From positions 186,001 through 250,000 of the forward strand of contig WBOU01000007.1 in the NCBI GenBank assembly GCA_009268125.1: a DNA stretch of 64,000 nucleotides, written 5' to 3'. Position 1 is the first letter of the stretch, and each line of letters begins with the position of its first letter. Both the position numbers and the translations under genes were made by a program. Source of the DNA: Chloroflexia bacterium SDU3-3 (lineage in GTDB: Bacteria; Chloroflexota; Chloroflexia; Chloroflexales; Roseiflexaceae). This document shows, in pieces, positions 6,356 through 14,800 of the stretch. The notes below the pieces were generated by a model. It was not told the DNA's origin, did not search any database, and worked only from the letters and a program-made list of their open reading frames with translations.

Positions 6356-7486
6356 ATGCCCTGTCCCGATGAAGGCCAGCTGCGCGCCTACCTCGACTCG
6401 CCCCAGCCCAGCCTTGAGCGCGCGGCGCTGGCGGCGCACATCGCCGAGTGCGAGCGCTGCAGCCGTGCCCTGGGCCAGCTGGCCAGCGCGGCCCGCGCCG
6501 CCGAGGCCTACCTGACCCCCGCCGCCCTACCCGATGCCGATGCCGCGCTCGTGCGGTTTCGCGCCGCCCATATGCGCCCCGCCGAGGCGGCGCGCACAAG
6601 CCAAGGAGCTAGACCCATGTTCTCACGCAAGCAGTCGGGCCGCACGTGGCCCGCTATCGCCGCCGTCGTGGTCGCCTTCGCGCTGCTGCTGGCCCTGCCG
6701 CCGGTGCGGGCCGCCGCCGCCAACCTGCTGCAGATCTTCCGTGTGAAGCAGGTGGTGTTCGTGCCGATCACCGACGAGCGGGCCGAGCAGCTGAAGAGCC
6801 TGAACATCGACCCCGAGAACCTGTTCGTGTCCAAGCCCACCACCACCGGCAGCAGCACGCCGCAGACGGTGGGCGACCTGCCCGCCGCCGCTGGCGCGGT
6901 GGGCTTCACGCCCGCCCAGCCCGCCGCCCTGCCCGCGCCCGCCGCGCAGACCAGCTACAAGGTCTGGGGCCAGCAGAGCGCCAGCTTCCAGGTGAATGTC
7001 GAGACAGCCCGCAGCGTGCTGGGCGCGCTGAATATCACCAGCGTGAGCCTGCCCGACGCGCTGGGCCAGCAGCCGATCACCGTGAAGGTCGACCCGCTGG
7101 TCGAGTCTACCTTCAGCACTAGCGCCTACACCGTCACGCTCACCCAGGGCCGCAGCCCCGAGGTGGCCCTGCCCGAGGGCGTGAACCTGGCCGACCTGGG
7201 CAGCGCGGCGCTGCAGGTGCTGGGCACCCCGGCGGACAAGGCCACGGCCATGGCGCAGTCGATTGACTGGAGCAGCACGCTGCTGGTACCATTCCCCGCA
7301 GGCGTGAGCCAGATCCAGCAGGTGAGCATCGGCGAGAGCAAGGGCCTGCTGTTTGCCGCGTATGATAGCGAGACGGGCCAGCAGCACGGCGCGGTCTACT
7401 GGCAGCACGGCAGCACCTTCTACGTGCTGGCCGCCACCGGCCTGAACGACAACGAGCTGATGGCGGTGGCCTCCTCGGTGCGCTAG
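6356..7486 (+). CDS. Membrane anti-sigma factor with zinc-finger HxxxCxxC and large outer domain
   Basis: A 376-residue protein. Residues 1-40 carry HIAECERC (H28, C32, C35), the HxxxCxxC motif of zinc-binding anti-sigma domains. One membrane helix lies near residues 97-118 (WPAIAAVVVAFALLLALPPV). The remainder, about 250 residues, should face outward and has no motif I can name (strands such as ITVKVDPLVESTFS and YTVTLTQG). It presumably holds the ECF sigma factor made by the gene just upstream and releases it on an outside signal. The ABC ATPase gene follows 56 bases downstream and may be in the same transcript. Confidence 0.8.
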   Translation: MPCPDEGQLRAYLDSPQPSLERAALAAHIAECERCSRALGQLASAARAAEAYLTPAALPDADAALVRFRAAHMRPAEAARTSQGARPMFSRKQSGRTWPAIAAVVVAFALLLALPPVRAAAANLLQIFRVKQVVFVPITDERAEQLKSLNIDPENLFVSKPTTTGSSTPQTVGDLPAAAGAVGFTPAQPAALPAPAAQTSYKVWGQQSASFQVNVETARSVLGALNITSVSLPDALGQQPITVKVDPLVESTFSTSAYTVTLTQGRSPEVALPEGVNLADLGSAALQVLGTPADKATAMAQSIDWSSTLLVPFPAGVSQIQQVSIGESKGLLFAAYDSETGQQHGAVYWQHGSTFYVLAATGLNDNELMAVASSVR

Positions 7487-7542
7487 GGGAAGATCAGCGG
7501 GCGGCGTGGCCGCGTGGCCTCGCCGCCCAGCATAGGCGTGGC

Positions 7543-8499
7543 ATGACAACATACGCGATAGAGACGCGCCAGCTGCAGAAGCGCTACGGCGAGAAGCTGG
7601 CGGTGGCCGACCTCACCCTGGATGTACCACGGGGTGAGGTCTTTGGGTTCCTCGGGCCGAACGGCGCGGGGAAGAGCACCTCGGTGAAGATGCTGCTGGG
7701 CCTGGTGCGGCCCAGCGGCGGCGCGGCCCAGGTGCTGGGCGGCGGCCCGGGCGACGCCCGCGTGATGGCCAGGGTGGGCTTCCTGCCCGAGCACTTCCGC
7801 TTCCACGAGTGGCTGCACGCGGCGGAGTTCCTAGACCTGCACGGGCGGCTGTATGGCATCGCCCCCGCCGAGCGCGCCCGCCGCATCCCGCAGCTGCTGG
7901 ATGAGGTGGGCCTGGCCGAGCAGGCCAAGCGCCCGCTGGCGGGCTTCTCGAAGGGCATGCTGCAGCGCATCGGCCTGGCCCAGGCCCTGCTGAACGAGCC
8001 GGACCTGGTGTTCTTGGATGAGCCGACCTCGGCGCTCGACCCGTTCGGGCGGCTGCTGGTGCGCGGCGTCATCCAGCAGCTGAAGGCCAGGGGCGCGACG
8101 GTGTTCCTCAACTCGCACCTGCTGGGCGAGGTCGAGGCCACCTGCGACCGGGTGGCGTTCATCCGCCAGGGGCGCGTGCTGCGCACCCTCACGCTGCGCG
8201 ATTTCCACCCCGACCACCTCCAGGTGACGCTCACCACCGGCGGCCTGCCGCCCGAGCTGCTGGCCCAGCTGGCCCAGATCGAGGGCCTGGCCCGGTTCGA
8301 CCCCGCCGCCGCCACGGCGGCCAGCGCGCCGCAGGGGGCCACCACGCTGGAGCTAGTGGTGGATGGCGAGCAGCGCCTGCCGCAGATCGCCCAGGCCGTG
8401 GTGCAGAGCGGCACCCCTCTCTATGCCCTGAATCCACGGCGCACCTCGCTGGAGCAGCTGTTTCTGGAGATCGTGGGCGACGAGGACAGCGGCCAGTAG
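7543..8499 (+). CDS. ABC transporter ATP-binding protein (ABC-2 type)
   Basis: A 318-residue ATPase subunit: Walker A GPNGAGKST near residue 39, signature LAGFSKGMLQRIGLAQALL, Walker B LVFLDEPTSALDP, and an H-loop region (NSHLLGEVE). The C-terminal 100 residues resemble the extension of drug/sodium exporter ATPases. No permease gene follows; the next 490 bases are non-coding. The only ABC-2 permease in the window is on the other strand at 13778-14611. Position after the sigma/anti-sigma pair suggests regulation by that sigma factor. Confidence 0.88.
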   Translation: MTTYAIETRQLQKRYGEKLAVADLTLDVPRGEVFGFLGPNGAGKSTSVKMLLGLVRPSGGAAQVLGGGPGDARVMARVGFLPEHFRFHEWLHAAEFLDLHGRLYGIAPAERARRIPQLLDEVGLAEQAKRPLAGFSKGMLQRIGLAQALLNEPDLVFLDEPTSALDPFGRLLVRGVIQQLKARGATVFLNSHLLGEVEATCDRVAFIRQGRVLRTLTLRDFHPDHLQVTLTTGGLPPELLAQLAQIEGLARFDPAAATAASAPQGATTLELVVDGEQRLPQIAQAVVQSGTPLYALNPRRTSLEQLFLEIVGDEDSGQ

Positions 8500-8987
8500 C
8501 CCGTGGCTAGGTTTGATCCACCGGAGCATTCTTACCACGAAGACACGAAGGCGCGAAGGCTTCCATTTTTTTGAATTTTCGCGCCTTTGTGGGTCGTTTT
8601 TTCCTTTTCTTGGAGTCTTGAAGTCTTGGTGGTAAATCGGTCCTCTCGCCCCCTTCGCGTCTTCGTGGTGAATCGGCGCTCTCCTCCCCTTTGCGGTGAA
8701 TCTTGATCTTGCGCGCAACCTCGTTTATCATACGGGCAGATCCAGCGCTCCTTTTTAAGATGACATCGCTGTCGTTGGTTGGCCTTGCTCAGCATGGCGT
8801 CGCACCCCTTTGGCCCTCCGAACGCATATGCCTTGGACTGTGGCATCCCTACGCGGCTGCGCGCTGCCGTGCGCACACCCCGCCGTATTGGCATAGAACG
8901 ACATCCCCTGCGCCCGCGTGGGCACAGGCATGTGGGCGCTGGCCGCGCGATGGCGTGCGGCCAGGGAGAAGAAGAGGAGGCTCTGCG
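8500..8987. other. Non-coding gap with family-B repeats
   Basis: No gene is seen. Bases 8526-8700 carry ACGAAGACACGAAGG-type repeats in both orientations, including the inverse form TTCGCGTCTTCGTGGTGAATC. The remainder leads to the start at 8988. The frame upstream of 8988 stays open to 8703 but lacks a ribosome site. Confidence 0.7.
8526..8700. repeat. Family-B iterated repeat, locus 2 (both orientations)
   Basis: Begins as TTACCACGAAGACACGAAGG on the plus strand and turns into its complement (TCTTGGTGGTAAATCGG, TTCGCGTCTTCGTGGTGAAT) after about 50 bases, so the locus can form an imperfect large hairpin. Confidence 0.8.
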
Positions 8988-10490
8988 ATGGCTGCACACG
9001 CACCGGCGCTTCAGACCGGCCAGGTTGAGAAGAGCAAGATCTGGTCGGTGATTGGCGCATCCGCCGCTGGCACGGTTATCGAGTGGTACGACTTCTACGT
9101 CTTCGGGTCGCTGGCCGCGATCATCTCCCCGCTGTTCTACCCCAAGGGCAACGACATCCTGGCCCTGATCGCCTATCTCTCTACCTTCGCGGTGGGCTTC
9201 ATCGTGCGTCCGTTCGGGGCGCTGTTCTTCGGGCGCATCGGCGACATGGTGGGGCGCAAGTACGCCTTCCTGGTTACGCTGCTGATCATGGGCGGCGCGA
9301 CCACGCTGATCGGCCTGCTGCCGACCTACGGGTCTATCGGCATCGCCGCCCCGATCATCCTGCTGCTGATACGCGTGCTTCAGGGCCTGGCGCTGGGCGG
9401 CGAGTACGGCGGCGCGGCCACCTATGTGGCCGAGCACGTGCCCGACGGCAAGCGCGGCTTCTACACCAGCTTCATCCAGATCACGGCCACGCTGGGCCTG
9501 TTCATCTCGCTGGCCGTCATCCTGATCGTGCAGGCCATGATGCCCAAGGAAGCCTTCGCCGCGTGGGGCTGGCGCATCCCCTTCCTGCTCTCGGCGCTGC
9601 TGGTGATCATGTCGCTCTACATCCGCCTGCGCATGAAGGAGTCGCCGATCTTCCAGCACCTGAAGACCACGGGCCAGACGGCCAAAAGCCCGCTACGCGA
9701 GAGCTTCGGCAACTGGGCCAACTGGAAGCGCGTGCTGATCTCGCTGTTCGGCGCGACGGCGGGCCAGGGCGTGGTGTGGTACACCGGCCAGTTCTACGCG
9801 CTGTTCTACCTGCAGTCCATCCTGAAGATCGAGCCGAACACCGCCAACGTGATCATCGCGGTGGGCCTACTGCTGGCCATGCCGTTCTTCGTGGTGTTCG
9901 GCGCGCTCTCGGATCGGATCGGGCGCAAGTGGCTGATGATGGGCGGCTGCCTGCTGGCGCTGATCTCGTACTACCCGATCTACATGGCCATGGAGCGGGC
10001 GGCGGGCAATAATATCGTCAGCCTCACCTCGCAGACCAACCCGCTGACGGGCGCGATCACGCTCACGCCGATGACGCTGGATGCGGCGGGGCAGCTGGTG
10101 GCCGCGCCGGTCGCGCCCAGCCCGAACATGCCGCTGCTCATCCTGCTGGTGTTCATCCAGGTGCTGTTCGTCACCATGGTCTACGGCCCGATCGCGGCCT
10201 ATTTGGTCGAGGCCTTCCCGGCCAAGATCCGCTACACCTCCATGTCGCTGCCCTACCACATTGGCAACGGCGTGTTCGGCGGCCTGCTGCCGGTGATCGG
10301 CCTGGCGCTGTGCGCATCCACCGGCAACATCTACGCTGGCCTGGCCTACCCGATCGCGGTGGCCCTGATCACCGTGGTGATCGGCTCCATCCTGCTGAAG
10401 GAGACCCACGCCACCAAGATCTGGGAGGAGACCGGCGAGAACTACCCCGAGCCGATCGCCCCCGAGGACCTGGCCCCGGCGCGGCGCTAG
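8988..10490 (+). CDS. MFS transporter of the metabolite:H+ symporter (MHS) family
   Basis: A 500-residue, 12-helix carrier. Typical MHS features are GTVIEWYDFYVFGSLAAII in the first helix, the loop motif GRIGDMVGRKYAF (RxGD..GRK), QGLALGGEYGGAATYVAEH, and the second-half loop GALSDRIGRKWLM. Family members import proline, betaine, shikimate, citrate or other carboxylates with protons. A hydrophilic insert of about 45 residues (near 350-395, SLTSQTNPLTGAI...) lies between helices in the second half. Start chosen at the ATG behind GAAGAGGAGG. Acetyl-CoA synthetase follows but has its own promoter. A carboxylate substrate is an inference from that neighbour. Confidence 0.85.
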   Translation: MAAHAPALQTGQVEKSKIWSVIGASAAGTVIEWYDFYVFGSLAAIISPLFYPKGNDILALIAYLSTFAVGFIVRPFGALFFGRIGDMVGRKYAFLVTLLIMGGATTLIGLLPTYGSIGIAAPIILLLIRVLQGLALGGEYGGAATYVAEHVPDGKRGFYTSFIQITATLGLFISLAVILIVQAMMPKEAFAAWGWRIPFLLSALLVIMSLYIRLRMKESPIFQHLKTTGQTAKSPLRESFGNWANWKRVLISLFGATAGQGVVWYTGQFYALFYLQSILKIEPNTANVIIAVGLLLAMPFFVVFGALSDRIGRKWLMMGGCLLALISYYPIYMAMERAAGNNIVSLTSQTNPLTGAITLTPMTLDAAGQLVAAPVAPSPNMPLLILLVFIQVLFVTMVYGPIAAYLVEAFPAKIRYTSMSLPYHIGNGVFGGLLPVIGLALCASTGNIYAGLAYPIAVALITVVIGSILLKETHATKIWEETGENYPEPIAPEDLAPARR

Positions 10491-10504
10491 CGCGGCCTGC
10501 GCAG

Positions 10505-10546
10505 GCTGGCGGCTGGCCGCGCATCGGGCTGGCCGCCAGCTTCTTT
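10505..10546 (+). terminator. Rho-independent terminator after the MFS gene
   Basis: Nine-bp GC stem (10505-10513 with 10532-10540) followed by TTCTTT, 15 bases after the stop. Confidence 0.65.
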
Positions 10547-10588
10547 GTGAAAGCTGGCGCAGCTCTGCAACCAAACCAGGCCGATTTC

Positions 10589-10597
10589 TGGTACACT
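10589..10597 (+). promoter_or_regulatory. Extended -10 promoter of acs (TGGTACACT)
   Basis: TGG directly before TACACT, 42 bases upstream of the ATG at 10639; no good -35 box. It is one of several TGGTA-type -10 elements in the window. Confidence 0.5.
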
Positions 10598-10638
10598 AAC
10601 GCTGCCGACATCCCCTAATGAGCTGAGGAGTGCCAACA

Positions 10639-12597
10639 ATGACTGTTGATGCGACACCCACTAGCGCCGCGTCGGGCGGCGCTCAGGACGATCCGAAGTT
10701 CTACTACCCGCCCCAGGATCTGGTCGAGCACTCGAATATTCTGGCCTACGCGCGCGAGAAGGGGTTCTCGAACGTCGATGATCTGTACCAGTGGACGATC
10801 CAGGAGCCGCAGCAGTTCTGGGCCGATATGGCCGCGCGCTACCTCGACTGGTTCGCGCCCTGGGAGAAGGTGCTGGACGATTCCGCCGCGCCCTTCTACA
10901 AATGGTTCACCGGCAGCAAGACCAACATTGTCCACAACGCCGTCGAGCGCCACGCCGCCGGGCCGAACCGCGACAAGGTGGCGATCATCTTCGAGAGCGA
11001 GCAGGGCGAGACGACCACCTACACCTACGCCCAGGTGGCCGCCGAGGTCAACCGCTTCGCCAACGTGCTGCGCTCGCAGGGTGTGGCCAAGGGCGACCGC
11101 GTGACGATCTACCTCTCGCGCGTGCCGCAGCTGCTGTTCGCCATGCTGGCCGTCACCAAGATCGGCGCGATGCACTCGGTGGTCTACGGTGGCTTCTCCA
11201 CCGATGCGCTCTACTCGCGGATCATGGATGCCCGCTCCAAGGTGCTGGTCACCGGCGACGGCGGCTGGATGAACAACAAGATCGTCGAGCTGAAGAAGAT
11301 CACCGACGAGGCGGTGGACCGCGCCCACGATGTGGTCGAGCGCGTGATCGTGTTCCAGCGCACCGGCCACGACGTGCCCATGAAGCCAGGGCGCGACGTG
11401 TGGTGGCACGAGCTGGCCGCCCAGCCCGGCATGGACGAGCCGTGCCCGACCGAGCCGATGGATGCCGAAGACCCGCTGTTTATGCTCTACACCTCGGGCA
11501 CCACCGGCTCGCCCAAGGGCCTGGTGCACACCTGCGGCGGCTACCAGGTGGGCGTGGCCGCCACGCTCGCGCTGGTGTTCGACATCAAGCCGAACGACAT
11601 CTACTGGTGCGCCGCCGACCCCGGCTGGATCACCGGCCACTCCTACATCGTCTACGGCCCGCTCATCCTGGGCGCCACCGAGGTGATCTACGAGGGCGCG
11701 CCATCCTTCCCTAACCCCGACCGCTGGTGGAGCATCGTGGAAAAGTATGGTGTCACCATTCTCTACGCCGCCCCCACCGCTGTGCGTGGCCTGATGCGCT
11801 TCGGCGAGGAGTGGCCCGCCAAGCACGATCTCTCCAGCCTGCGCCTGCTTGGCTCGGTCGGCGAGCCGATCAACCCCGAGGCCTGGCGCTGGTACCACCG
11901 CGTGATCGGCCACGAGCGCTGCCCGATCATGGACACCTGGTGGCAGACCGAGACCGGCGCGTTCATGATCACGCCCAACCCCACCACCCCGCTCAAGCCC
12001 GGCTCGGGCACCAAGCCCTTCCTGGGCATCGAGGTGGATGTGCTGAACGAGGAGGGCCAGCCCGCCAGCGCCAACGACGACGGCCTGCTGGTGATCAAGA
12101 CGCCCTGGCCCGCCATGCTGCGCACGATCTACGGCGACCCGAACCGCTACGTGCAGCAGTACTGGTCGCGCCTGCCCGGCCTCTACACGGCGGGCGACGC
12201 CGCGCGCAGGGATGATGACGGCTACTTCTGGGTGATCGGTCGCATCGACGATGTGATCAAGGTCTCGGGCTACCGCCTGGGCACCGCCGAGATCGAGTCG
12301 GCGCTGGTCTCGCACCCTGCCGTGGCCGAGGCGGCGGCCATCGGCCTGCCCCACGAGGTGAAGGGTAACGCCATCCACACCTACGTCATCCTGCGCCAGG
12401 GCCAGGTGGCCAGCGACGCTCTGGCCGAGGAGCTGCGCAAGCACGTGGGCAAGGAGCTTGGCCCAATCGCCCGCCCCGAGGCGATCAACTTCGTCTCCGC
12501 GCTGCCCAAGACACGCTCGGGCAAGATCATGCGCCGCGTGCTAAAATCGCGCGCGCTCGGCCTGCCCGAGGGCGACCTGAGCACGCTGGAGCAGTAG
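10639..12597 (+). CDS. acs: Acetyl-CoA synthetase (acetate:CoA ligase, AMP-forming)
   Basis: A 652-residue protein of the acyl-adenylate family, normal length. It activates acetate with ATP to acetyl-AMP and then makes acetyl-CoA in the cytoplasm. Seen are the AMP-binding P-loop YTSGTTGSPKG (residues 284-294), the DTWWQTETG motif that packs on the adenine, the hinge region RIDDVIKVSGYRLGTAEIE, and the C-terminal TRSGKIMRR whose lysine (K629) is the catalytic and acetylation site in known enzymes. The ATG at 10639 is preferred over an upstream GTG because TGAGGAG is 8 bases away. A terminator follows. The MFS carrier upstream may supply its substrate. Confidence 0.95.
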   Translation: MTVDATPTSAASGGAQDDPKFYYPPQDLVEHSNILAYAREKGFSNVDDLYQWTIQEPQQFWADMAARYLDWFAPWEKVLDDSAAPFYKWFTGSKTNIVHNAVERHAAGPNRDKVAIIFESEQGETTTYTYAQVAAEVNRFANVLRSQGVAKGDRVTIYLSRVPQLLFAMLAVTKIGAMHSVVYGGFSTDALYSRIMDARSKVLVTGDGGWMNNKIVELKKITDEAVDRAHDVVERVIVFQRTGHDVPMKPGRDVWWHELAAQPGMDEPCPTEPMDAEDPLFMLYTSGTTGSPKGLVHTCGGYQVGVAATLALVFDIKPNDIYWCAADPGWITGHSYIVYGPLILGATEVIYEGAPSFPNPDRWWSIVEKYGVTILYAAPTAVRGLMRFGEEWPAKHDLSSLRLLGSVGEPINPEAWRWYHRVIGHERCPIMDTWWQTETGAFMITPNPTTPLKPGSGTKPFLGIEVDVLNEEGQPASANDDGLLVIKTPWPAMLRTIYGDPNRYVQQYWSRLPGLYTAGDAARRDDDGYFWVIGRIDDVIKVSGYRLGTAEIESALVSHPAVAEAAAIGLPHEVKGNAIHTYVILRQGQVASDALAEELRKHVGKELGPIARPEAINFVSALPKTRSGKIMRRVLKSRALGLPEGDLSTLEQ

Positions 12598-12613
12598 CCG
12601 AACGCATCGTTGA

Positions 12614-12647
12614 GCCGCCGGTATGGTGCAGCGTACCGGCGGCCTTT
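12614..12647 (+). terminator. Terminator after acs
   Basis: Perfect 10-bp stem (12614-12623 with 12634-12643) then CTTTC, 17 bases after the acs stop. Confidence 0.65.
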
Positions 12648-12749
12648 CTGCGCCGCTGAATCGTGCGAACGCCAGTGCGCTAGGCCTAGCGGTGGCACAC
12701 ATCTTGTTGCATCCTTGGCAGGAGACGGTATGTAGCGAAAGAGGGGCCA

Positions 12750-13730
12750 ATGAAGATTCGGAATCTCGCCCGCCCGCTGGCATCGCTGGCGGTTCTGATC
12801 GGCTTCTTGGGCATCGCGCCGGATGTGGTGGCGCAGCGCACCCAGGCCGAGCCGCCCGCCACCCCGATCGCATTCCCGGCAGCCGATGTGGTCTTCCCCG
12901 AGGGGGTGGCGGTCCACCCCGTCAACGGCCAGCTTTTTGTGGGCAGCACCGCCAACGGCGCGGTCTATCGCGGCGACGTGCGCAGGCCCGAGCGCGGGCT
13001 GTCGGTGTTTCTGCCGGGCGGCGCCGATGGCCGCACCACGGCGATCGGCATGAAGGTGGATGCCAAGGGCTACCTGTGGATCGCGGGCGGCGCGACCGGC
13101 AAGATCTGGATGTACGACTCGATCACCGGGCGGCTGCTCAGCGAGTTCTGGAACGGCCTGAGCGCCAGCACCTTCGTGAACGACATCACCGTGACGCCCG
13201 ACGGGGCGATCTACGCCACCGACTCGAACACGCCCATCCTCTATCGCGTCGCGCCGGATGCGCAGGGCGTCTACCAGTTCTCCTACTGGCTCGACTTCCG
13301 CGGCACCGCGCTGGAGTATACCCAGGGCTTCAACCTGAACGGCATCACGTCCACCGCCGATGGCAAATACCTGGTGGTGGTGCAGAGCAATACGGGCAAG
13401 CTGTTCCGCATCGCCACTGCCAGCAAGGAGGTGGCCGAGATTCCGCTGGCGGGCGGCGACCGCGTGACCAGCGGCGACGGCATCCTGCTGGATGGCAGCA
13501 CCTTGTATGTCACACGCAACAGCCTGGGCCTGATCGTGAAGCTAGAGCTGGCCGCCGATCTCTCCTCGGGCAAGCAGGTGGGCAGCTTCACCAGCTCGTC
13601 GTTCCGTTACCCCACCACTATCGCCAAGTGGGGCGACCGGCTGCTGGTGGTGAACTCGCAGTTCAACCGGCGCGGCACCCCGCCCAACCCCGAGCTGCCC
13701 TTCACCACATCGCTGGTCAGCATCCCCTAG
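12750..13730 (+). CDS. Secreted beta-propeller protein (SMP-30/gluconolactonase-like)
   Basis: A 326-residue protein with a signal peptide (MKIRNLARPLASLAVLIGFL, likely cleaved after DVVAQ). The rest has repeating four-stranded blade patterns: FPEGVAVHPVNGQLFVGS, VDAKGYLWIAGG, VTPDGAIYATDS, STADGKYLVVVQ and LDGSTLYVTRNS. The (D/N)G-x-(I/L)Y motifs are typical of SMP-30/NHL-like propellers. The enzymatic role is unknown; many such proteins are lactonases, but the metal-binding residues cannot be assigned with confidence here. The gene stands alone behind GAGGGG, between the acs terminator and a shared terminator. Confidence 0.75.
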   Translation: MKIRNLARPLASLAVLIGFLGIAPDVVAQRTQAEPPATPIAFPAADVVFPEGVAVHPVNGQLFVGSTANGAVYRGDVRRPERGLSVFLPGGADGRTTAIGMKVDAKGYLWIAGGATGKIWMYDSITGRLLSEFWNGLSASTFVNDITVTPDGAIYATDSNTPILYRVAPDAQGVYQFSYWLDFRGTALEYTQGFNLNGITSTADGKYLVVVQSNTGKLFRIATASKEVAEIPLAGGDRVTSGDGILLDGSTLYVTRNSLGLIVKLELAADLSSGKQVGSFTSSSFRYPTTIAKWGDRLLVVNSQFNRRGTPPNPELPFTTSLVSIP

Positions 13731-13748
13731 CGCCGCCTGCCGTAACGC

Positions 13749-13779
13749 AAAGCCGAGGCACATCGCCTCGGCTTTTTCT
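13749..13779. terminator. Bidirectional terminator between facing genes
   Basis: Perfect 11-bp stem AAAGCCGAGGC / GCCTCGGCTTT with a 5-base loop, followed by TTT on the plus strand and preceded by AA. It serves the plus-strand propeller gene and the minus-strand permease gene ending at 13778. Confidence 0.8.
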
Positions 13780-14611
13780 ATAGGTCGCGCTTCTCCAGCT
13801 GGCGCAGGGCCAGCACCAGCATGATCACGCCGTAGGCCACGGCGTAGATCACCATGGCCGGGCTGGGTATCGAGGCGCTGGAGAAGGGCGAGGGAATGCT
13901 GTTGGAAATCGCGGGCTGCATCAGGTAGGCTGCCCGCCGCCACACCGACTCGACCGGCATCAGCAGGCTGGAGATGATGCCGATGTTCACCGCCGCATCC
14001 GAATCGAACAGCGACCCGATCTGCTCGACCCACGCGCCGATAAACGCTAGGCCGTAGAGCATAAACAGCAGCACGCCGTTGGTGAGCGTGGAGAGCCGCG
14101 TGCCGCCCAGCAGCGAGCACGAGATCAGCAGCAGCGCCTCTAGCATCAGCAGGGCAATGCCCTGGAGCGCGTTTGGTGGGGTGTAGCGGGCGATAGCGTA
14201 GGCGGACAGTAGAATGCCGCCGCTGAGCAGCGCCAGGTAGCCGCACAGCATCAGCGCGTAGCCCAGCCATTTGCCCAGCAGCACCTGCCAGCGCCGCACC
14301 GGCTTGGTGATAATTGTCTGGATGGTGTGCGTGGCGATCTCGCCAGAGACCGTGTCGACCGAGCCGAAGATCGCCAGCATGATCGTGAGGAAGTGGACGA
14401 CGTAGAGTCCCGCCAGCACGAGGAAATTGTGCATCTGGGGCAAAAAGAGCGTGCTGCCAGTCATCTTCGCGCTGGCCTCGCTATGGACATAGCTGAAGCC
14501 GATGGCGTAGAGCATGATGAACACCAGCCCTAGCCCGAGGGCGGCCAGCGCCACACGCCGTCGGCGCGCCTCTTGGAATGTGAGCCATGTTATTGTCATA
14601 ATGGTGTTCAT
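13778..14611 (-). CDS. ABC-2 type transporter permease
   Basis: A 277-residue membrane protein with about six hydrophobic segments. The N-terminus MNTIMTITWLTFQEARRRR followed by a hydrophobic helix is characteristic of NosY/ABC-2 family permeases that begin with a conserved TxxEA(R/L) amphipathic stretch. Then come LAIFGSVDTVSGEIATHTIQ and TKPVRRWQVLLGKWLGY (the loop that contacts the ATPase). No ATPase gene adjoins it; the only candidate in the window is at 7543-8499 on the other strand. Ribosome site GAAAGAAAAG precedes the ATG. Confidence 0.8.
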   Translation of the reverse strand: MNTIMTITWLTFQEARRRRVALAALGLGLVFIMLYAIGFSYVHSEASAKMTGSTLFLPQMHNFLVLAGLYVVHFLTIMLAIFGSVDTVSGEIATHTIQTIITKPVRRWQVLLGKWLGYALMLCGYLALLSGGILLSAYAIARYTPPNALQGIALLMLEALLLISCSLLGGTRLSTLTNGVLLFMLYGLAFIGAWVEQIGSLFDSDAAVNIGIISSLLMPVESVWRRAAYLMQPAISNSIPSPFSSASIPSPAMVIYAVAYGVIMLVLALRQLEKRDL

Positions 14612-14742
14612 AGCTGCTTTTCTTTCAGAATAGCGCTGGGATCGTGAGATCAGCGATACTATTGTTGGAAAAGAAAGATCGTGTTAGCTGGTAGTAGCGC
14701 CGTATCTTTGACGCTTATCCCGCTCTTTTGTTGCCTATAATA

Positions 14743-14779
14743 GCAGAAGACACCCAGAATGTATCTGAGTGTCTTCTGC
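14743..14779. terminator. Terminator-like hairpin after rluB
   Basis: Sixteen-bp stem with one mismatch (GCAGAAGACAC... / ...GTGTCTTCTGC), loop ATGTA. It lies just beyond the minus-strand rluB stop at 14801 and has A/T-rich flanks. Confidence 0.6.
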
Positions 14780-14800
14780 TTTGCTTATGAGCTGCGATGC

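Noticed and set aside
10615-12444. Minus-strand frame of 609 codons
   Set aside because: Complete antisense shadow of acs, caused by high GC at third positions.
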